Source: Tenodera sinensis
Lineage: Eukaryota > Arthropoda > Insecta > Mantodea > Mantidae
DNA length: 64,000 nt
Assembly (NCBI GenBank): GCA_030765045.1
Contig: CM060969.1
Coordinates: 42,449,216 to 42,513,215 of the forward strand
Direction: 5' to 3'
This document shows positions 35,721 to 47,934 of the stretch, piece after piece. The position numbers were made by a program, and so were the translations under genes. The notes under the pieces were generated by a model. The model saw only the letters and a program-made list of their open reading frames with translations. It searched no databases and was not told where the DNA came from. Position 1 is the first letter of the stretch, and each line of letters begins with the position of its first letter.

Positions 35721-36250
35721 AGAGGTTCAACTAAGTAAAGTAAATGGCTTTTAAATGCACTTAAGCAACCATCAGAGAACAGAGCCACGCGCCTTTTATG
35801 TAAACAAAATAAAACAAATGACGATAGTTTCACTGCTGTAGACTCTCTTTAGTCAACGCGTAGTGGACTTCAATACCCCTTTTGAGCAATCATAATAGCT
35901 TTACAACGGAGGCCCTCGCTCCTCAGTCCTTTCTGCAGAGTTGCAAACTCTTAACATGAACTTTCGCAACTAATGAAACAGAAGAAACTGGAATTCAGAA
36001 TTTTGGCAACTGAGACTCGCAGTGAAGTCAACATATAACTGAAACTTCCTTAAAACTAGAGTTGCTATTGGACTTTAAGGACAGAGATATAGACGTTTCT
36101 CTTTTCTGAAGCGTGGAGATGGATTTATGGGAGTGATTATCTATAATTGTGGTACATTTTCTTAGTGAAGCAACTGCACTAGCGTTCACTAAACAGACTC
36201 TACCATGAGTATTCTTCAATCCATATGATTCTCCCATAACTTTGCTACAC
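35721..36250. other. unclassified DNA
   Basis: A minus-strand frame (36245-36040, in phase with the Ile/Met repeat frame) is open for about 70 codons with an even residue mix but no recognised domain. It continues directly into the ATT array, so it is unlikely to be a gene. Confidence 0.35.
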
Positions 36251-36252
36251 TC

Positions 36253-36409
36253 ATTTATTATTATTACTATTATTACTATTATTATTATTATTATTATTGC
36301 TATTATTGTTGTTATTATTATTATTGTTGTCATTATTGTTATTATGATTATCATCATTATCACCATTATCACCATTATCGTCATTATCATTATCATCATT
36401 ATCATTATC

Positions 36410-36504
<95 letters not shown>
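36253..36504. repeat. (ATT)n with ATC/ATG variants
   Basis: About 250 bases of ATT repeats with interspersed ATC, ATG and TTG units. The purest part is 36436-36504. Ile/Met runs in the frames are artefacts. No LINE motif was recognised on either flank, unlike the arrays at 29485 and 7700. Confidence 0.95.
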
Positions 36505-37149
36505 CTGAGTGTACATCCGTATCAGTAGAAATCTACCACGCCTTGTTGAAAGAAGGTAGAAACGCAGTGCCCACAAAATGCATGTAATTTACAAAATATA
36601 CGTATTAGATATTAAAACTAGACTGACATTTTGGCAGCATAAAAGAGGGGTTTTAGGCAAATCATTTCAGATTGAAGTTCACAAACATCTTGCTTGTTAA
36701 GGTTTGAAGCTTCAAAAGAGTATGCACGCCACTGGTATGTCAAGCATAGCTTGCATTAGGAAGGAAGATTACTTCTCTGAATTCCAATTTACACAGAAGT
36801 GCAGTGGCGTGCAGTAATGAAGTGCTTAGCCTAAACTTCTGTGCATTTTTTAGCAATAAATGTGGTTATTGAACAGGAAAATTTATCTCCATTTTTAATC
36901 CTATGCAGCAAAGGCAGTTCTCATTTTTTTTTATTAGTACACAGTATTTGTAAATATACTTAAGCGATTACTTTCTCGCAAATGTTCTGTATCTTTAGAT
37001 GATGTATTCAAATCTGTGATACAAATTCAACCGTTGCAGTAGTTATACATATGTCCAAAGCACACCTGTGCAATTAATTTATTACTGAATGTTTGTATGT
37101 TTGTTTGTTCCCCCCCATGAAGAAAGTTGTTTACTACCCATTTTCTGTG

Positions 37150-37525
37150 CAACGTAACATTCACGTGACTTTCTCTACTCCTTTTCTTTTACGTAATACA
37201 TTCACATCCTTCCATAGTCATATAATTTGCTATGAATGAAATAGAAATGCCACTATTACATTCACACGGTTTTCCCTGCTCACTTTCCTTTTACGAAGGA
37301 CGATCATATTTCTGTCCCTATTCGCTTTTCAGCATTACAATTCATACAATTTTCTATTGAAATAAAATGGCACATATTACATTCACACGGTTTTTTACAT
37401 TCACTTTTCTTTTAAGAAACACAGTCACACTTCTTTCTCTACTCTTCTACAAACAATTCATTGAAATAGAAATGCAACGTCTTACATTCACACAGCTTTC
37501 TCTACTTGCTTTTCTTCCTGTGGTG
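37150..37525. repeat. diverged tandem array, about 105-bp unit
   Basis: The motif TTACATTCACACGGTTTTCC (and GTAACATTCACGTGACTTTC, TTACATTCACACAGCTTTCT), each followed by a CTACTC-CTTTTCTTTTA block, recurs at 37154, 37257, 37377 and 37485. Spacing is 100-120 bases. Half-unit repeats (TACATTCACATCC; TACAATTCATACAATTTTC) lie between, and GAAATAGAAATG recurs twice. The unit resembles the reverse complement of the TG-core repeat's 3' end (GTAGAGAAAGTCATGTGAG). Confidence 0.6.
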
Positions 37526-37619
37526 TTTGAAATTGTACAACACTACCTCTGTTTTTATTTAATTACTTTGTTTATTTTAGGTTCTTTACAGTATCCGACC
37601 TAAGTCTAAGTTGTAGGGA

Positions 37620-39240
37620 TTACATCGTGAAACCACGGGCAACACTGTATTTCAGCTATTCCCTCATATCTCTAGTCAAACAGATGACATGGAATGACTC
37701 GAAAGTACATTAGTTTCGAAAAAAACTGAATTACTGTTAAGTAACGAAAGTGGTTGAGTACATTACAAGCAGTCCCTGAATATCATGAAATAATTTTCTT
37801 CCAATTACATAATATAGCGAATTCGCCTTGGCCTGTTACAAATCAAGAGCGCTCTTCAGGACGTTGCGTTGTATAAAATTGAGAGGAAAATACCCGAGGC
37901 TAGAATTTAAATGCTGCTACTTGCAGTTGGGAATGATATGTGTGGATATTCCAAAATAAATCAATTTAATCACATGTTAAGTTTATCAAATCGTCCTTTT
38001 TGGCGGACCGCGTATGACCTTGTCTTGCTTCTGAGCGATGGTCACAAATTATCCTGAGCGCTCGGGAAACAAACCCAGTATTATGAGAATGTAAACACAC
38101 AAATCATGAAGGTATCCAAGCACCTACCTCTGCAGTGCTAAAACAAGTTAACCTACCAGTGGCGAATCCTGGCTTGAACGATGTGGCAAGGAAATGGAAA
38201 TGCACTTACATATGTTGTTTAATGGAAAGATATCATTATCATCATTATTACTACTTGAAACATTCTCTTTTAAATTTTAAATAAATAATGGGATTTGTCG
38301 GAAAGATGGGCCAGAAGGTTGAGATTTTGAAAACGAACCTGTTTAAGTAGTCTGCATTTCGACATATTCACACGTTTACTGTAATCTTCTAATTTGTAAA
38401 AGTTTTAAAATTTGGCACAGAGATAAGGTGTACTATTATCTATTACCTGTTATCCTTTTTATTCAACAAATTTACTTAGTCATGCTCATTCCCGAGACAA
38501 ATTTATCTAATATTGTAGTTCAAAATAAAAATTTTCCATTTAGGCTAACAACTATAATATTGCTAACCATATACCTATTGCTTAGTTTTTTTAATCTAGT
38601 AAAGCTATCAACTTTTATATTTGGGCTATTTTATAACAAAATTCAGACTCCTATTTTTTTCTAGGAAGTACCAACAGCATTGAAAGTAAAAATTCATTCT
38701 TCCAGAAGCGTAATATTGTTCTTTATTCCGATTTACCTAAATCACACTGATCACTTAGTGGTTTGAAACAAAACCAGAAAGGGAAATATGAACCGATGAG
38801 TGACGTATTCGGTATCAATCAAATGTATTTTACTCTGAATGGTGCAAGCGACTTGAGGTGTCCTAGCTCAATGCAATTTGATCACAAAGTTCACATTTTT
38901 GAGTAAGACGTAAGTGAGAAACGAGTTACCTGTTGCATTAAAGTACGCAAGCACCAAATGTTTCTTCTGAAATACATCTGAAAACGGGAAGTCCGAAGAT
39001 ATTGTCACCATCGAATAAAAATTTAAGGCTGCAGAGCTGTTGAATTTGGAGATGCCTTAAATAGTGATATTTTGGTGGAAAAAAAATCTTCTCATTTCAG
39101 GGATTAGGAGTTCGATCACCATCTCTTACGAGATTATGCAGATCTCTTCCCATTCGGCCAATATGTTAAAAAGGAAAATACTAGTAATTACTACTCATAT
39201 AGCAGTTAGAAAGCGATAAAATAAGACAGATCATTTATAA
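37620..39240. other. AT-rich DNA, nothing identified
   Basis: No gene, SINE head or LINE motif is seen. A short (ATC/ATT) run lies at 38230-38255. Confidence 0.4.
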
Positions 39241-39244
39241 TAAT

Positions 39245-39345
39245 GAATTAGATGGAACACTGCATTCGAACAGAATTTTGATACTATGATTTCACTGGAA
39301 CCAAATGTTTTGAGATTTTCTAAGTCTAAAAAATCGTGTTTGTGC
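39245..39345 (+). repeat. TG-core repeat, 5' fragment (copy 14)
   Basis: ACTGCATTCGAACAGAATTTTG, ATGATTTCACTGGAACC and TTTTGAGATTTTC with AAAAATCGTGTTTG follow the 5' quarter of the family up to the start of the core. T-rich DNA and the (TTTA)n array follow. Confidence 0.55.
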
Positions 39346-39425
39346 ATACGCTTAGCATGATATACTGTTTTACCTTTTCATTCCTTTTTTTATTTTTTTC
39401 ATTTTATTTTATTTGTTTATTATTT

Positions 39426-39839
<414 letters not shown>

Positions 39840-39844
39840 TTTGA

Positions 39845-40910
39845 GGGGGATGCAATCCGTCTTTTATTTACCTCCGTATCTAAACAGTAAAGAAAGTAAG
39901 CAAGTAGTGTTTAATGCCCCTTCTTACAGCATACGGCACCACAGGTGGTGAACGCTGTTACATAGATTTTAAATGACATTGAGTAAGGATATATGGAAAG
40001 GAAGCGTTCCAACCCTAATTTAGGCAGCTCTTCAGCATTTACCATGGATAGCTCTGGCGGACTTCCTCTTCACGTGTCCATATCTTAACGACCTCGGCCA
40101 CTGGTGTATTGCGATGCTAAATGAGAAATCGCCACTGCTGCCTATTGAGTAAAAGCAGCAATTAGTTAATGCCTGAAAGCAGTGAATCCAGCGATCCAGA
40201 AACCGTAACTTATAACTTCAGCGTGTGTAGCCGTCGCATACCTTATCACATAACTCTTGGGGATGACTGTACGCATGAAATATGATAAGATAATTTGCCA
40301 AGTCCCAACACCCCTTCCTTCTCGCAATTGGTCACCACTCCTTCGGATGTTTCTTCCCTAACTTCGCCTCGTTTCTCTCACTTTCTCCTTCTCTCCCTCT
40401 TCTTCGCCGTGCCCTCGGGGTATTCCTTGCCCGCCCATCGCTTTTGTCTATATTTATGGATGATCAGTTAATCGGTTTTCGAAGCCAACAAATTACAGGC
40501 TAGGAGAACTGGCCGTGCCAGTGGATACCTCTTCCCCTTTTTGTTTCTTTTTCCAAAATGGCTGCATCATGTTAAAATAAAATAGAAAACAATATTAATT
40601 CCATCAAATTACACATTATATGTAGCCTTGAAAATGCGGCGAGCATCTTGAGTCTGTCGCCCTGACAGCGTGGCCATGCTTACATTTTCTCTTCCAGCTG
40701 GTTCCACAAGGTTTGGTTTTTTACTTTACGTGCCCTCACGTAGAGTTCTTCACCCTTGCGTTTTCCTCAATTAAATGCCAAAATTATTATCAATTTTTAT
40801 TTGAGAAAGTTTACATTCGATGTGAGAAATGAAAGCCAATTCTGAATTTCTTTGATCAGACACTAAGTTGAATATTTATCTTGAACAGAGCTAAAAATTA
40901 CATTATAAGG
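39845..40910. other. unclassified, moderately GC-rich DNA
   Basis: Bases 39890-40560 contain a GC-richer stretch with TAATGCCCCTTCTTACAGC and GGCACCACAGGTGGTG, possibly a diverged SINE body, but no A or B box is legible. Confidence 0.3.
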
Positions 40911-40914
40911 TGAA

Positions 40915-41535
40915 AGGTAGTCTGAACATACAGAAATTACACCTTAGTGAGTTAAATTGGGTTAAATTATCACTGCTCTTAAAGTTCTCAGTAGTTTTTC
41001 CTGAAATTTTTAGAATTATTCTATAAACCATTACCATTATTCCAAGTGGTTATTTGCATCGATAACTTATGTTGTTGACTCTATAAAAATTACTATATCC
41101 AGCAGAAAAATAATATGTATTCTTAAAACATGTGAATTCATATGTTGAACTTTCTGCTCTACAATAAAAAGTATTAATATTCGAATATTAGTGCATTAAG
41201 AAAGCAACAACGCTGGAAATTTTCAAAATGTTTACCTTTTTGACTTGTCAAATAATTTTTTTTAATTTTTATTACACTATATATAGTTTCAGAGAAAAAG
41301 ATACACGAACTTACATGCTTTAAGAATAAATTGTATTATTTTTCTGCTGGATGTAATATTTTTTATATAGTCAATCTCATAAGCTATCGATACAAATAGC
41401 CACTTGAAATAATTTTCGTGACTTATAAAATAATTCATAAACATTTAATGAAAAGTCACTTAGAACTTTAAGAACAGTGGTAATTTCACTTAATTTAACT
41501 TTGTAAGGTGTAATCTATGTATGTTCAGACTTCCT
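40915..41535. repeat. 621-bp foldback element with about 225-bp inverted arms
   Basis: The left arm (40915-41138) and right arm (41306-41535) are inverted copies. The outer ends are AGGTAGTCTGAACATAC and GTATGTTCAGACTTCCT. Inside, the shared blocks occur in mirrored order: ATTACACCTTA, GTTAAATT, CACTG.TCTTAAAGTTCT, CAAGTGG.TATTTG.ATCGAT, TATCCAGCAGAAAAATAATA and ATTCTTAAA. The arms differ by many substitutions and small indels. The spacer (about 170 bases) has no coding capacity. No clear target duplication flanks it. Confidence 0.8.
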
Positions 41536-42128
41536 AGGTTTGATCTCCCTATACCACATTATGCAGATATTAAATCTGGGTATGTGTGTGTGCCTATAAA
41601 TAGGGTTATCTAGGAAGTCACTCAAACGACCTTGAAAATCCTTCCACAATTGAAAAGCGCAGCTCTTCCCAAAGGACATAAGCTATAACACAGCTTCTTA
41701 CTGCAACTCCTAAATGACTAATGTATGTGTGTGCGTGTGCGATTACTGTATAAAGTACACAAAAAAGGTAGAAAACATGAAAATATCTCTATTTAGTGAA
41801 ATACTAATCGAGAGGCTCAGGAATTCTTAAGCAGATGGCTTTAACTTACGTACCTACAAACAAAACAACAGAGGCTAAGCGTCATTCACGAGGCAGGTAA
41901 AAATAAGTTTGAGTGTTGGCTGCAAACGCCAAAAGAATATAAGGGACGGGTGCAGATTATTACCTGCGACGTCCCTGCCTGGAGTCCACTGACATTTCAA
42001 TGTTACTTCCTTCGGTCCTTGCCTTTTAACATTCATGAAAACAGTATAATGGTATTTATTTACTTATTTATTTTATATTTATTTAATTTATTTATTCAGA
42101 AACAAAAGCAAATTTGAGTATTGCAATA
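41536..42128. other. unclassified DNA
   Basis: Short TG-rich runs at 41580 and 41725 and a TTTA-rich tract at 42050-42095 are present. No gene is recognised. Confidence 0.4.
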
Positions 42129-42141
42129 GACAAAGCTTAAC

Positions 42142-42407
42142 TCCCAAGACACAACAGCCAACCCGCCAAGGCCTACCACTCGACTGCTCGTCCCGACTTC
42201 TGCCCACCACAGGCTTCATAAGTGGGGTGTAGTATTGGAGATGGGACGTGGTCAGCGCACCGGTCCCTCTACTTTTCAATCAAACAGCTCCTTAATTGCC
42301 CCACCAGATCTCCTCGCGGGAGAAAATACCCACAACAGTACCGGGAATCGAACCCGGGTCTCCGGCTTGGTAAGTAGCAGTGTTACCACCGTGCTAAGGA
42401 GACGACT
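42142..42407 (-). mobile_element. tRNA-derived SINE, family C, with perfect 13-bp target duplication
   Basis: The sequence GACAAAGCTTAAC flanks the element exactly at 42129-42141 and 42408-42420. On the minus strand the head reads TCTCCTTAGCACGGTGGTAA with B box GGTTCGATTCCCGG. Then come the family-C blocks CTCCCGCGAGGAGATCTGG, TGACCACGTCCCATC, TACTACACCCCACTTATGA and GTGGTGGGCAGAAG. The perfect duplication implies a fairly recent LINE-mediated insertion. The 73-, 69- and 63-codon frames over it are not genes. Confidence 0.93.
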
Positions 42408-42429
42408 GACAAAGCTTAACAATAAAACA

Positions 42430-43440
42430 AAACAATTAATGTGAAGGATGGAACAGAATAATGGACATAGTGGTAGATAGTAACAATGAAAATATAAAAA
42501 TAAACTTGACGAAAGCAAGTAGTTACAGAAAATAATAATTGGGAATCGTATTATGCAATCCAATTGCTATGGTGGCAGGTGATGTTTTAAAATTAATTAT
42601 GTTCTGATGCGATTAAATATCAGGAGATTTCTGTCGCAAAAATATGTATGAAAATATTAATGTATTTAATGGTAAGCTTATTTAATCATGTAACAGTTGT
42701 AACAAGCCTAAAATTATAAATACTTAGAAAGCGCTATGGCAATAGAGAGATACACAGAGTGCTGTTGGACTAAACAAGTGTCAAACACCCATACTTGTGT
42801 GAATACGTCATTCATAAATTCCTGAACCGGACAGGTGGCATGAATTTCCGATGTGCAATGAAATGTAAGCACGCGAGGACGAATTTCATTTCCATTTCGA
42901 TTTCCCGCAGCAAATGCGCTGAGAAATCATCGCATCAACGAAATAATATTCAATTACAGCGATAATAACACATAGTTGCAGCACTGAGCACGCACACCAA
43001 GAAAAAAGGGGAGCAACAGAGACAGTAAAAATCGTGATGAAAGAATAGGACAAAAATTGGTGGCGTGTTCATCACAGACGATGATATGTAAAATTTAAGC
43101 ATGCTTATTTTCTCTTCCAAATTTCCGTAATGAATGCTCAAAGTAAAACCACAAATGAAAAAAAGGGAACATGAACTGTTGGTGGAATGAGCCAATAACT
43201 AAAGGCAAAGAAGACAGTGATTGGGAGCAAAATAGAAGAAAAATTACTTTAAAATTAAACCACTGAATCACATACTGCCACTTGCTTAAAGTTTAAAGGA
43301 AAAAAAAAGTACATACTTAAAGAGAAAAGTTTTCCCCCATAAAATGTTGGTTCAAGGGTCCCACTCACTCTCTAATTGCCGAAATGTATTTGTCCCAAAG
43401 AGATGACGTTCACTCGTTTTCGGTTTGTATAACGTTGAGA
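42430..43440. other. AT-rich DNA, nothing identified
   Basis: No coding or repeat signature is seen beyond short chance frames on both strands. Confidence 0.4.
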
Positions 43441-43454
43441 TTTTCGTTAACATT

Positions 43455-43455
<1 letters not shown>

Positions 43456-43519
<64 letters not shown>
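43456..43519. repeat. (CA)n microsatellite outside a TG-core repeat
   Basis: About 31 CA units. The flanks (GATTTTCGTTAACATTAAA and GAATAATCCTGCC) do not match the TG-core family, so this array has a separate origin. A tRNA-like B box follows 40 bases on. Confidence 0.95.
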
Positions 43520-43520
<1 letters not shown>

Positions 43521-43544
43521 ATAATCCTGCCTAAAGAAAAATTC

Positions 43545-43615
43545 CCATCCTCCAGTTGGTAATCGAACCCGAGACCTCAATAAGAGGTTTTATATTCTAA
43601 ATATTGTACTGCAAA
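43545..43615 (-). mobile_element. tRNA-like SINE head, degraded
   Basis: On the minus strand, GAGGTCTCGGGTTCGATTACC (about 43587-43567) is a B-box match, preceded by a poorly preserved head near 43615. The body has been lost or replaced by the CA tract to its left. Confidence 0.45.
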
Positions 43616-43984
43616 GGCCACAGTCCAAAATTCTTGCGCTCACCCAGCGTAAACACCATAAACACAATTGCCAGATAACTAGAATATTCTAGATGTTTCG
43701 CCTTCTCAAAAATTCTGGAGTTCTGTGAAAGTTTCTGATGACTTTATAAGCGAACGATGTCGTGATGAGTGAGTCAGTCTCCGAAGTAAGTGAGAGAGCG
43801 AATTTCTTCTGTAATGGTAAAGATTAATGATACTCACAAATTAGCAGAGAGAATACTTCAGTAATTACAATTTCTCATGCTGAGATTCAGAAACAGTTTA
43901 ATTCTACAATCTCAAACAGTGGCAACTCGCTTCAAATAACTCATTTGTTAGCCTTCATTAAATTGATCACCAACTTAACTGGTG

Positions 43985-44122
43985 TTATTCATTTTCAAAC
44001 CCAATAAAGCCTACCCCGAGTTTAGGGTGGAGGCATTTTCTTCAAAATCTTCACAATCTTGAAAGACAATACCAACTTTGGTTTTTAACCGACTTTTCAT
44101 TTTCGAATTATGCTGTTCACAG

Positions 44123-44212
<90 letters not shown>

Positions 44213-44275
44213 TTTTCTAAAACTGCTTGTTTGGAATTCGTAGTGGAGAAAACAAAGAATAATAGTAATAATAAT
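43985..44275 (-). repeat. TG-core repeat with long CA core (copy 15)
   Basis: On the minus strand, TTTTAGAAAAAGG leads into the core. The core is followed by GACTGTGAACAGCATAATTC, AAAAGTCGGTTAAAAACC, AAAGTTGGTATTGTC and TGCCTCCACCCTAAACTC. The core is (CA)43 at 44124-44210. Confidence 0.85.
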
Positions 44276-45180
44276 TATAATATAATCCAGTGCTTATTGA
44301 TAATAGTAGATTAATTAATGGTGTAATTAGGAGCAATAAATGTCGCAGTTACAATAATTTATGAATGTATTAAACAACTGACACACGTTTTCATCACGAC
44401 CAACTGGAATGCACAGCCTAGAACTCTACTGGTAGCTTTTAGAACGTATTTCAAAACGAGATAGCACTTTAAGTAGATACGTAATAATGAGAAAGATGTA
44501 CGGTTGCCTGAGATGCCCTTTATGTTCTTGTTTGTTTCAAGGTACATACATACGTAAATGCAAGGTGGAGTTTCCAGTTTAAGGAGCAGGCCTGCATATT
44601 CACTAGATACACATCTACTGAATTTAGTTTGTTAGAATTGGAAGAAAGATTTATGAAGTGCTACCACATAAAGATAATTTGTGAAGACACTTTTACAGCA
44701 TTTAAGTTTAGAGTCCCAATTTGTTGAAAGTTTATACCTGACATCAGCCATAACTGGCAACAGTATTTGCGGGGCTGTTTCTGATGATCATTAAGATTGC
44801 TTATGAGCCATCGTTGTTTAGTTTATGGCGAACATAAAATCACAGGTACGGCTGAATGGAAGTTGTATGGCACGGCCGCACGGGCGCGGTTTCCTGTTTT
44901 CAGGTGCCCGCTATTCAAACTCCGTCATTCATGTCTTAACAGAACCAGTCCTTTAGCCAGTAGCTGTGAAAACTGGTGCATGGGCCATGTATAAACAAAA
45001 GAGAGGGAGAAGTTAAATAATTGTATTAAGTTATTTTCATATGTTAAAATCAATGCATAGTATAATAAGCACGAATCACAATTCCATTAGTGAATCAAAA
45101 GTCATCAGCCAGTAAAGCTATGTATTAAGGAAAACACGTTATGGCAGACACAATATTTAATGGCGACTGATAGCTGACCA
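44276..45180. other. unclassified DNA with a GC-rich patch
   Basis: Bases 44865-44990 are GC-rich (GGCACGGCCGCACGGGCGCG) within AT-rich DNA and carry a 65-codon open frame without known domain. It could be a decayed repeat or exon. No further evidence is available. Confidence 0.3.
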
Positions 45181-45194
45181 TTACTATTCTCTTT

Positions 45195-45516
45195 TAGGTT
45201 GTGCAAATACATTTTGTGGGGAAATGATAGTTCTATCACCGGCCTTTGGGTGGATGTTGTATTGAGTCATCCTCCATTAAATGTTGTGTTACCCATAGTT
45301 ATAAGTCAGTGCAGTCAAGGAATTACGTACCACATTAGAATGCCAGCTGCAGAAATTCAACAAAATTCAGCTGAAGGAATAGAAATAAATTTGAAGAAAA
45401 ATACAATGGAGGTTCAAAGCAAATGTTATACAATAATGGTATGGAAATTAAGCCTAGATTCCAATGTAAAAGGAAAACCAAATATTCAAATCCAACAAAT
45501 GAGATACCTACAATAA
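45195..45516 (+). other. unassigned 105-codon open frame after an acceptor-like site
   Basis: CTATTCTCTTTTAG, ending at 45198, is a reasonable 3' splice site. The frame beginning there stays open to a stop at 45514-45516, with a balanced residue mix (GLWVDVVLSHPPLNVVLP near the start, NSAEGIEINLKK in the middle). I recognise no family. It could be the last exon of an unrecognised gene or part of a mobile element. Confidence 0.25.
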
Positions 45517-45627
45517 GTGAAAATAATAACTAGAGAGGTTCAAATAAATAAGTTCATTAGAATGGGATAATAAGCAGGTTTAAGTGATAAGCCAACATAG
45601 ATTGATCACTTAAAACGTCGTAACCGT

Positions 45628-46180
45628 GTGGGATGGCTCAGGTGGTAACGTCTGTGGCCCGCATCTGAGAGGTTGCCGGTTCAATCCAGATCCATGGGTC
45701 TTTTTCGGAGGTTTCCCCGATTGCCAAGCGAATGTTGGGAAGTATTTTCATATCCTACGAATTGTCTGTCCCTCCATTTGGTTACTTTAATCATTTCATT
45801 TCATCCTTCATTCCATTAGGTTTCTTTCAGGGTTGGAAGCGTCGGTGAGCGTCGCAGCGTCCCGGATTGGAAGGCGAGTCTACTGGTTTCCGGGCTCCCC
45901 CATGTGATGGTACAAACACCCCTTGGGAGTATGAACCCGGCAGGGGTGGGAGAGGAACCGAGCCGTGCCACCCTCCGCCGGAGTGTTTCTAACTGGGAAC
46001 ATGTAGGGCCTTGTCCTTTGCTCTGTCGAGGTAAAGTTACGGCCGCCCTTAGGATCCATTCACCTCGTCCATCCTCCGAAGGTATCCTATCAGAGGCATA
46101 TGCAGAAAAGATCGCCCTTCGTTCGAGGTGCAAAGTCACGCTGCGCAAGTTAATGAGTCATAAAACCTCGTAAAACGTAA
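45628..46180 (+). mobile_element. tRNA-derived SINE, family B
   Basis: The head at 45632-45700 has A box TGGCTCAGGTGGTAACG and B box CCGGTTCAATCCAG. The family-B body is GGAGGTTTCCCCGATTGCC, AAGCGAATGTTGGG, ATTTCATTTCATCC and TTTCTTTCAGGG. A long GC-rich extension runs to about 46180, whose 110- and 89-codon frames on opposite strands are not genes. The extension differs from the one at 4740-5010. Confidence 0.75.
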
Positions 46181-46199
46181 GAGGCTACTACATTTTACG

Positions 46200-47040
46200 T
46201 TGGGTTATGAAACAAGAAGAGAGAACATTTTGGGCAAGCCTAAAAAGGGATGAAAATATCAATTCTGAAGTGCTCCAAAAGCACACAAATTCTAAGGCAT
46301 TATGCTGAAAACAGAATTCCAGAGCCTACATTACTTAGCTATCGACTTTGAAAACATTTGAGTATCTCTTTTACGTATTGTATTCTTATACATATATAGA
46401 AGAAACGAGGAAACGAAGTATTTATTGTATTAACAACAAGCGAATATAAATTTTAATAAGAATAATTTGTAAAAGAGTGAGTGAACAAAATCATTTGCAT
46501 CTTTCAGAAACATTAAAAGAGCTGTAATGAGCATATCTCCAAAATACAAATACGTAACCGGAAGATAAAATTATAGTTTGTTACATATGTTATACTAATG
46601 GCTTCAAAGTTTCTATTTCATAGTCATAAAAAAGCAACTTCCATCAAAATAATTAACGAATGAGTTTTATGTAATTACCTACTTTAATGAGACTTTACTA
46701 TTTCTACAGGTACTTAACGTTGTGTTAGTATTTAATTAACTGGTTGATTATCCTCACTTTGTAATTTGGAAAGTGCCATTATCTTTTAAGCTGGATACAC
46801 CTAAAACACAGTAATGAGCTTAAAAAGTTAACAACGGGTTTGCTGTTGTTTGTAATGCAATTCCATATTGTTCTCACAATATCTCTGTGCACAACTGGTC
46901 TGTATAAGCTTACGATTATCCATTTTAAAATGTAAATTTTAATTCAAATGGCAGTTCAGATATGACGCCCGTAAATTGCTCCAGCATTTCACGAGAAAGA
47001 AATCATGAATACATTATGCCAGCTTGTTAGTGGTGGGCCC
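46200..47040. other. AT-rich DNA, nothing identified
   Basis: No gene or repeat signature can be supported. Confidence 0.4.
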
Positions 47041-47160
47041 AGCAAGAGACTATTTTGGGATAGAACTGAAATCGTTTGGGTGGGGAGGAGGGATCAAGCC
47101 CGGGGCTTCATGGGATTTCTGTATGCCAACTGACAACGCAGTTGTTCTGGTCACACGGAC
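47040..47160 (-). mobile_element. possible tRNA-like SINE head, degraded
   Basis: On the minus strand, CCGGGCTTGATCCCTCC (47105-47089) resembles a B box. CAGAACAACTGCGTTGTCAG upstream could be a decayed A-box and anticodon region. It is weak evidence by eye. Confidence 0.3.
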
Positions 47161-47934
47161 TGCCTAAATACATCATTAGTATGCGTCCATATTATTATCT
47201 GTTTATTTCCAGAGAACAGCTGAGTTACCACGGTAATGAAGCATAACGCAAATACAAAGCTAGAACTCCATGAACGAAATGGCCATTCACAATTATTCAC
47301 AAACAGAAACAGCAGGATATGCTGCTGTGAATTATCAACAAAATATTTCAAAACTTTCATTACTTAACCGAAAGTTACACCGTAAAAATGCATCCTATGA
47401 ATTCAGGATGAGTTACTTTCCAACGTAATAAATTGGAAACAAGCTTGCACAGACAGAGTTGTTTACTTCACAATATGACAGTAATTACGTGTGAATCCCA
47501 AAGAAGATGATTTGTGAAGAGTCACTTTTGCGTAAGAAAATCATTTATAACCAGAATTTTCTTCCTCATATAAGCAACTCTAAAGAAGATATAAACAAAT
47601 AGGATTAGAAGTAAATGAAAAAAAAAATACAGTAGTGGAAGGTGACAGCAGGTAATGTAATAATTTAAATACCTGGTGTTCTTGTAAATAATAAGTTAAA
47701 TAAGCTAAATTCAGGCTATGGAGTAAAAATATTGTAAATAAACCCAAATCACCGATAATCAACTCATTAGTATAAAGTATGTTATTGTTACAGAGACATT
47801 ACGTTGACACCAAGCAAATATTTTTGGCAACGGGGATGGACTTTTGGTGGAGGCCAACTAGAAAACCAAGAAAGAAGAAAATTAGCAACCAGAAAATTAG
47901 AGATAATGAATGCTAAATGTAATATTTTAGAAAT

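Noticed and set aside
37150..37525. CRISPR-like array because of regularly spaced similar motifs
   Set aside because: The repeats are diverged, the spacers are also related to each other, the context is eukaryotic and there are no cas genes. It is a degenerate tandem repeat.
45816..46173. Frames of 110 and 89 codons on opposite strands
   Set aside because: They lie in the GC-rich 3' extension of a family B SINE, with no recognised domain.
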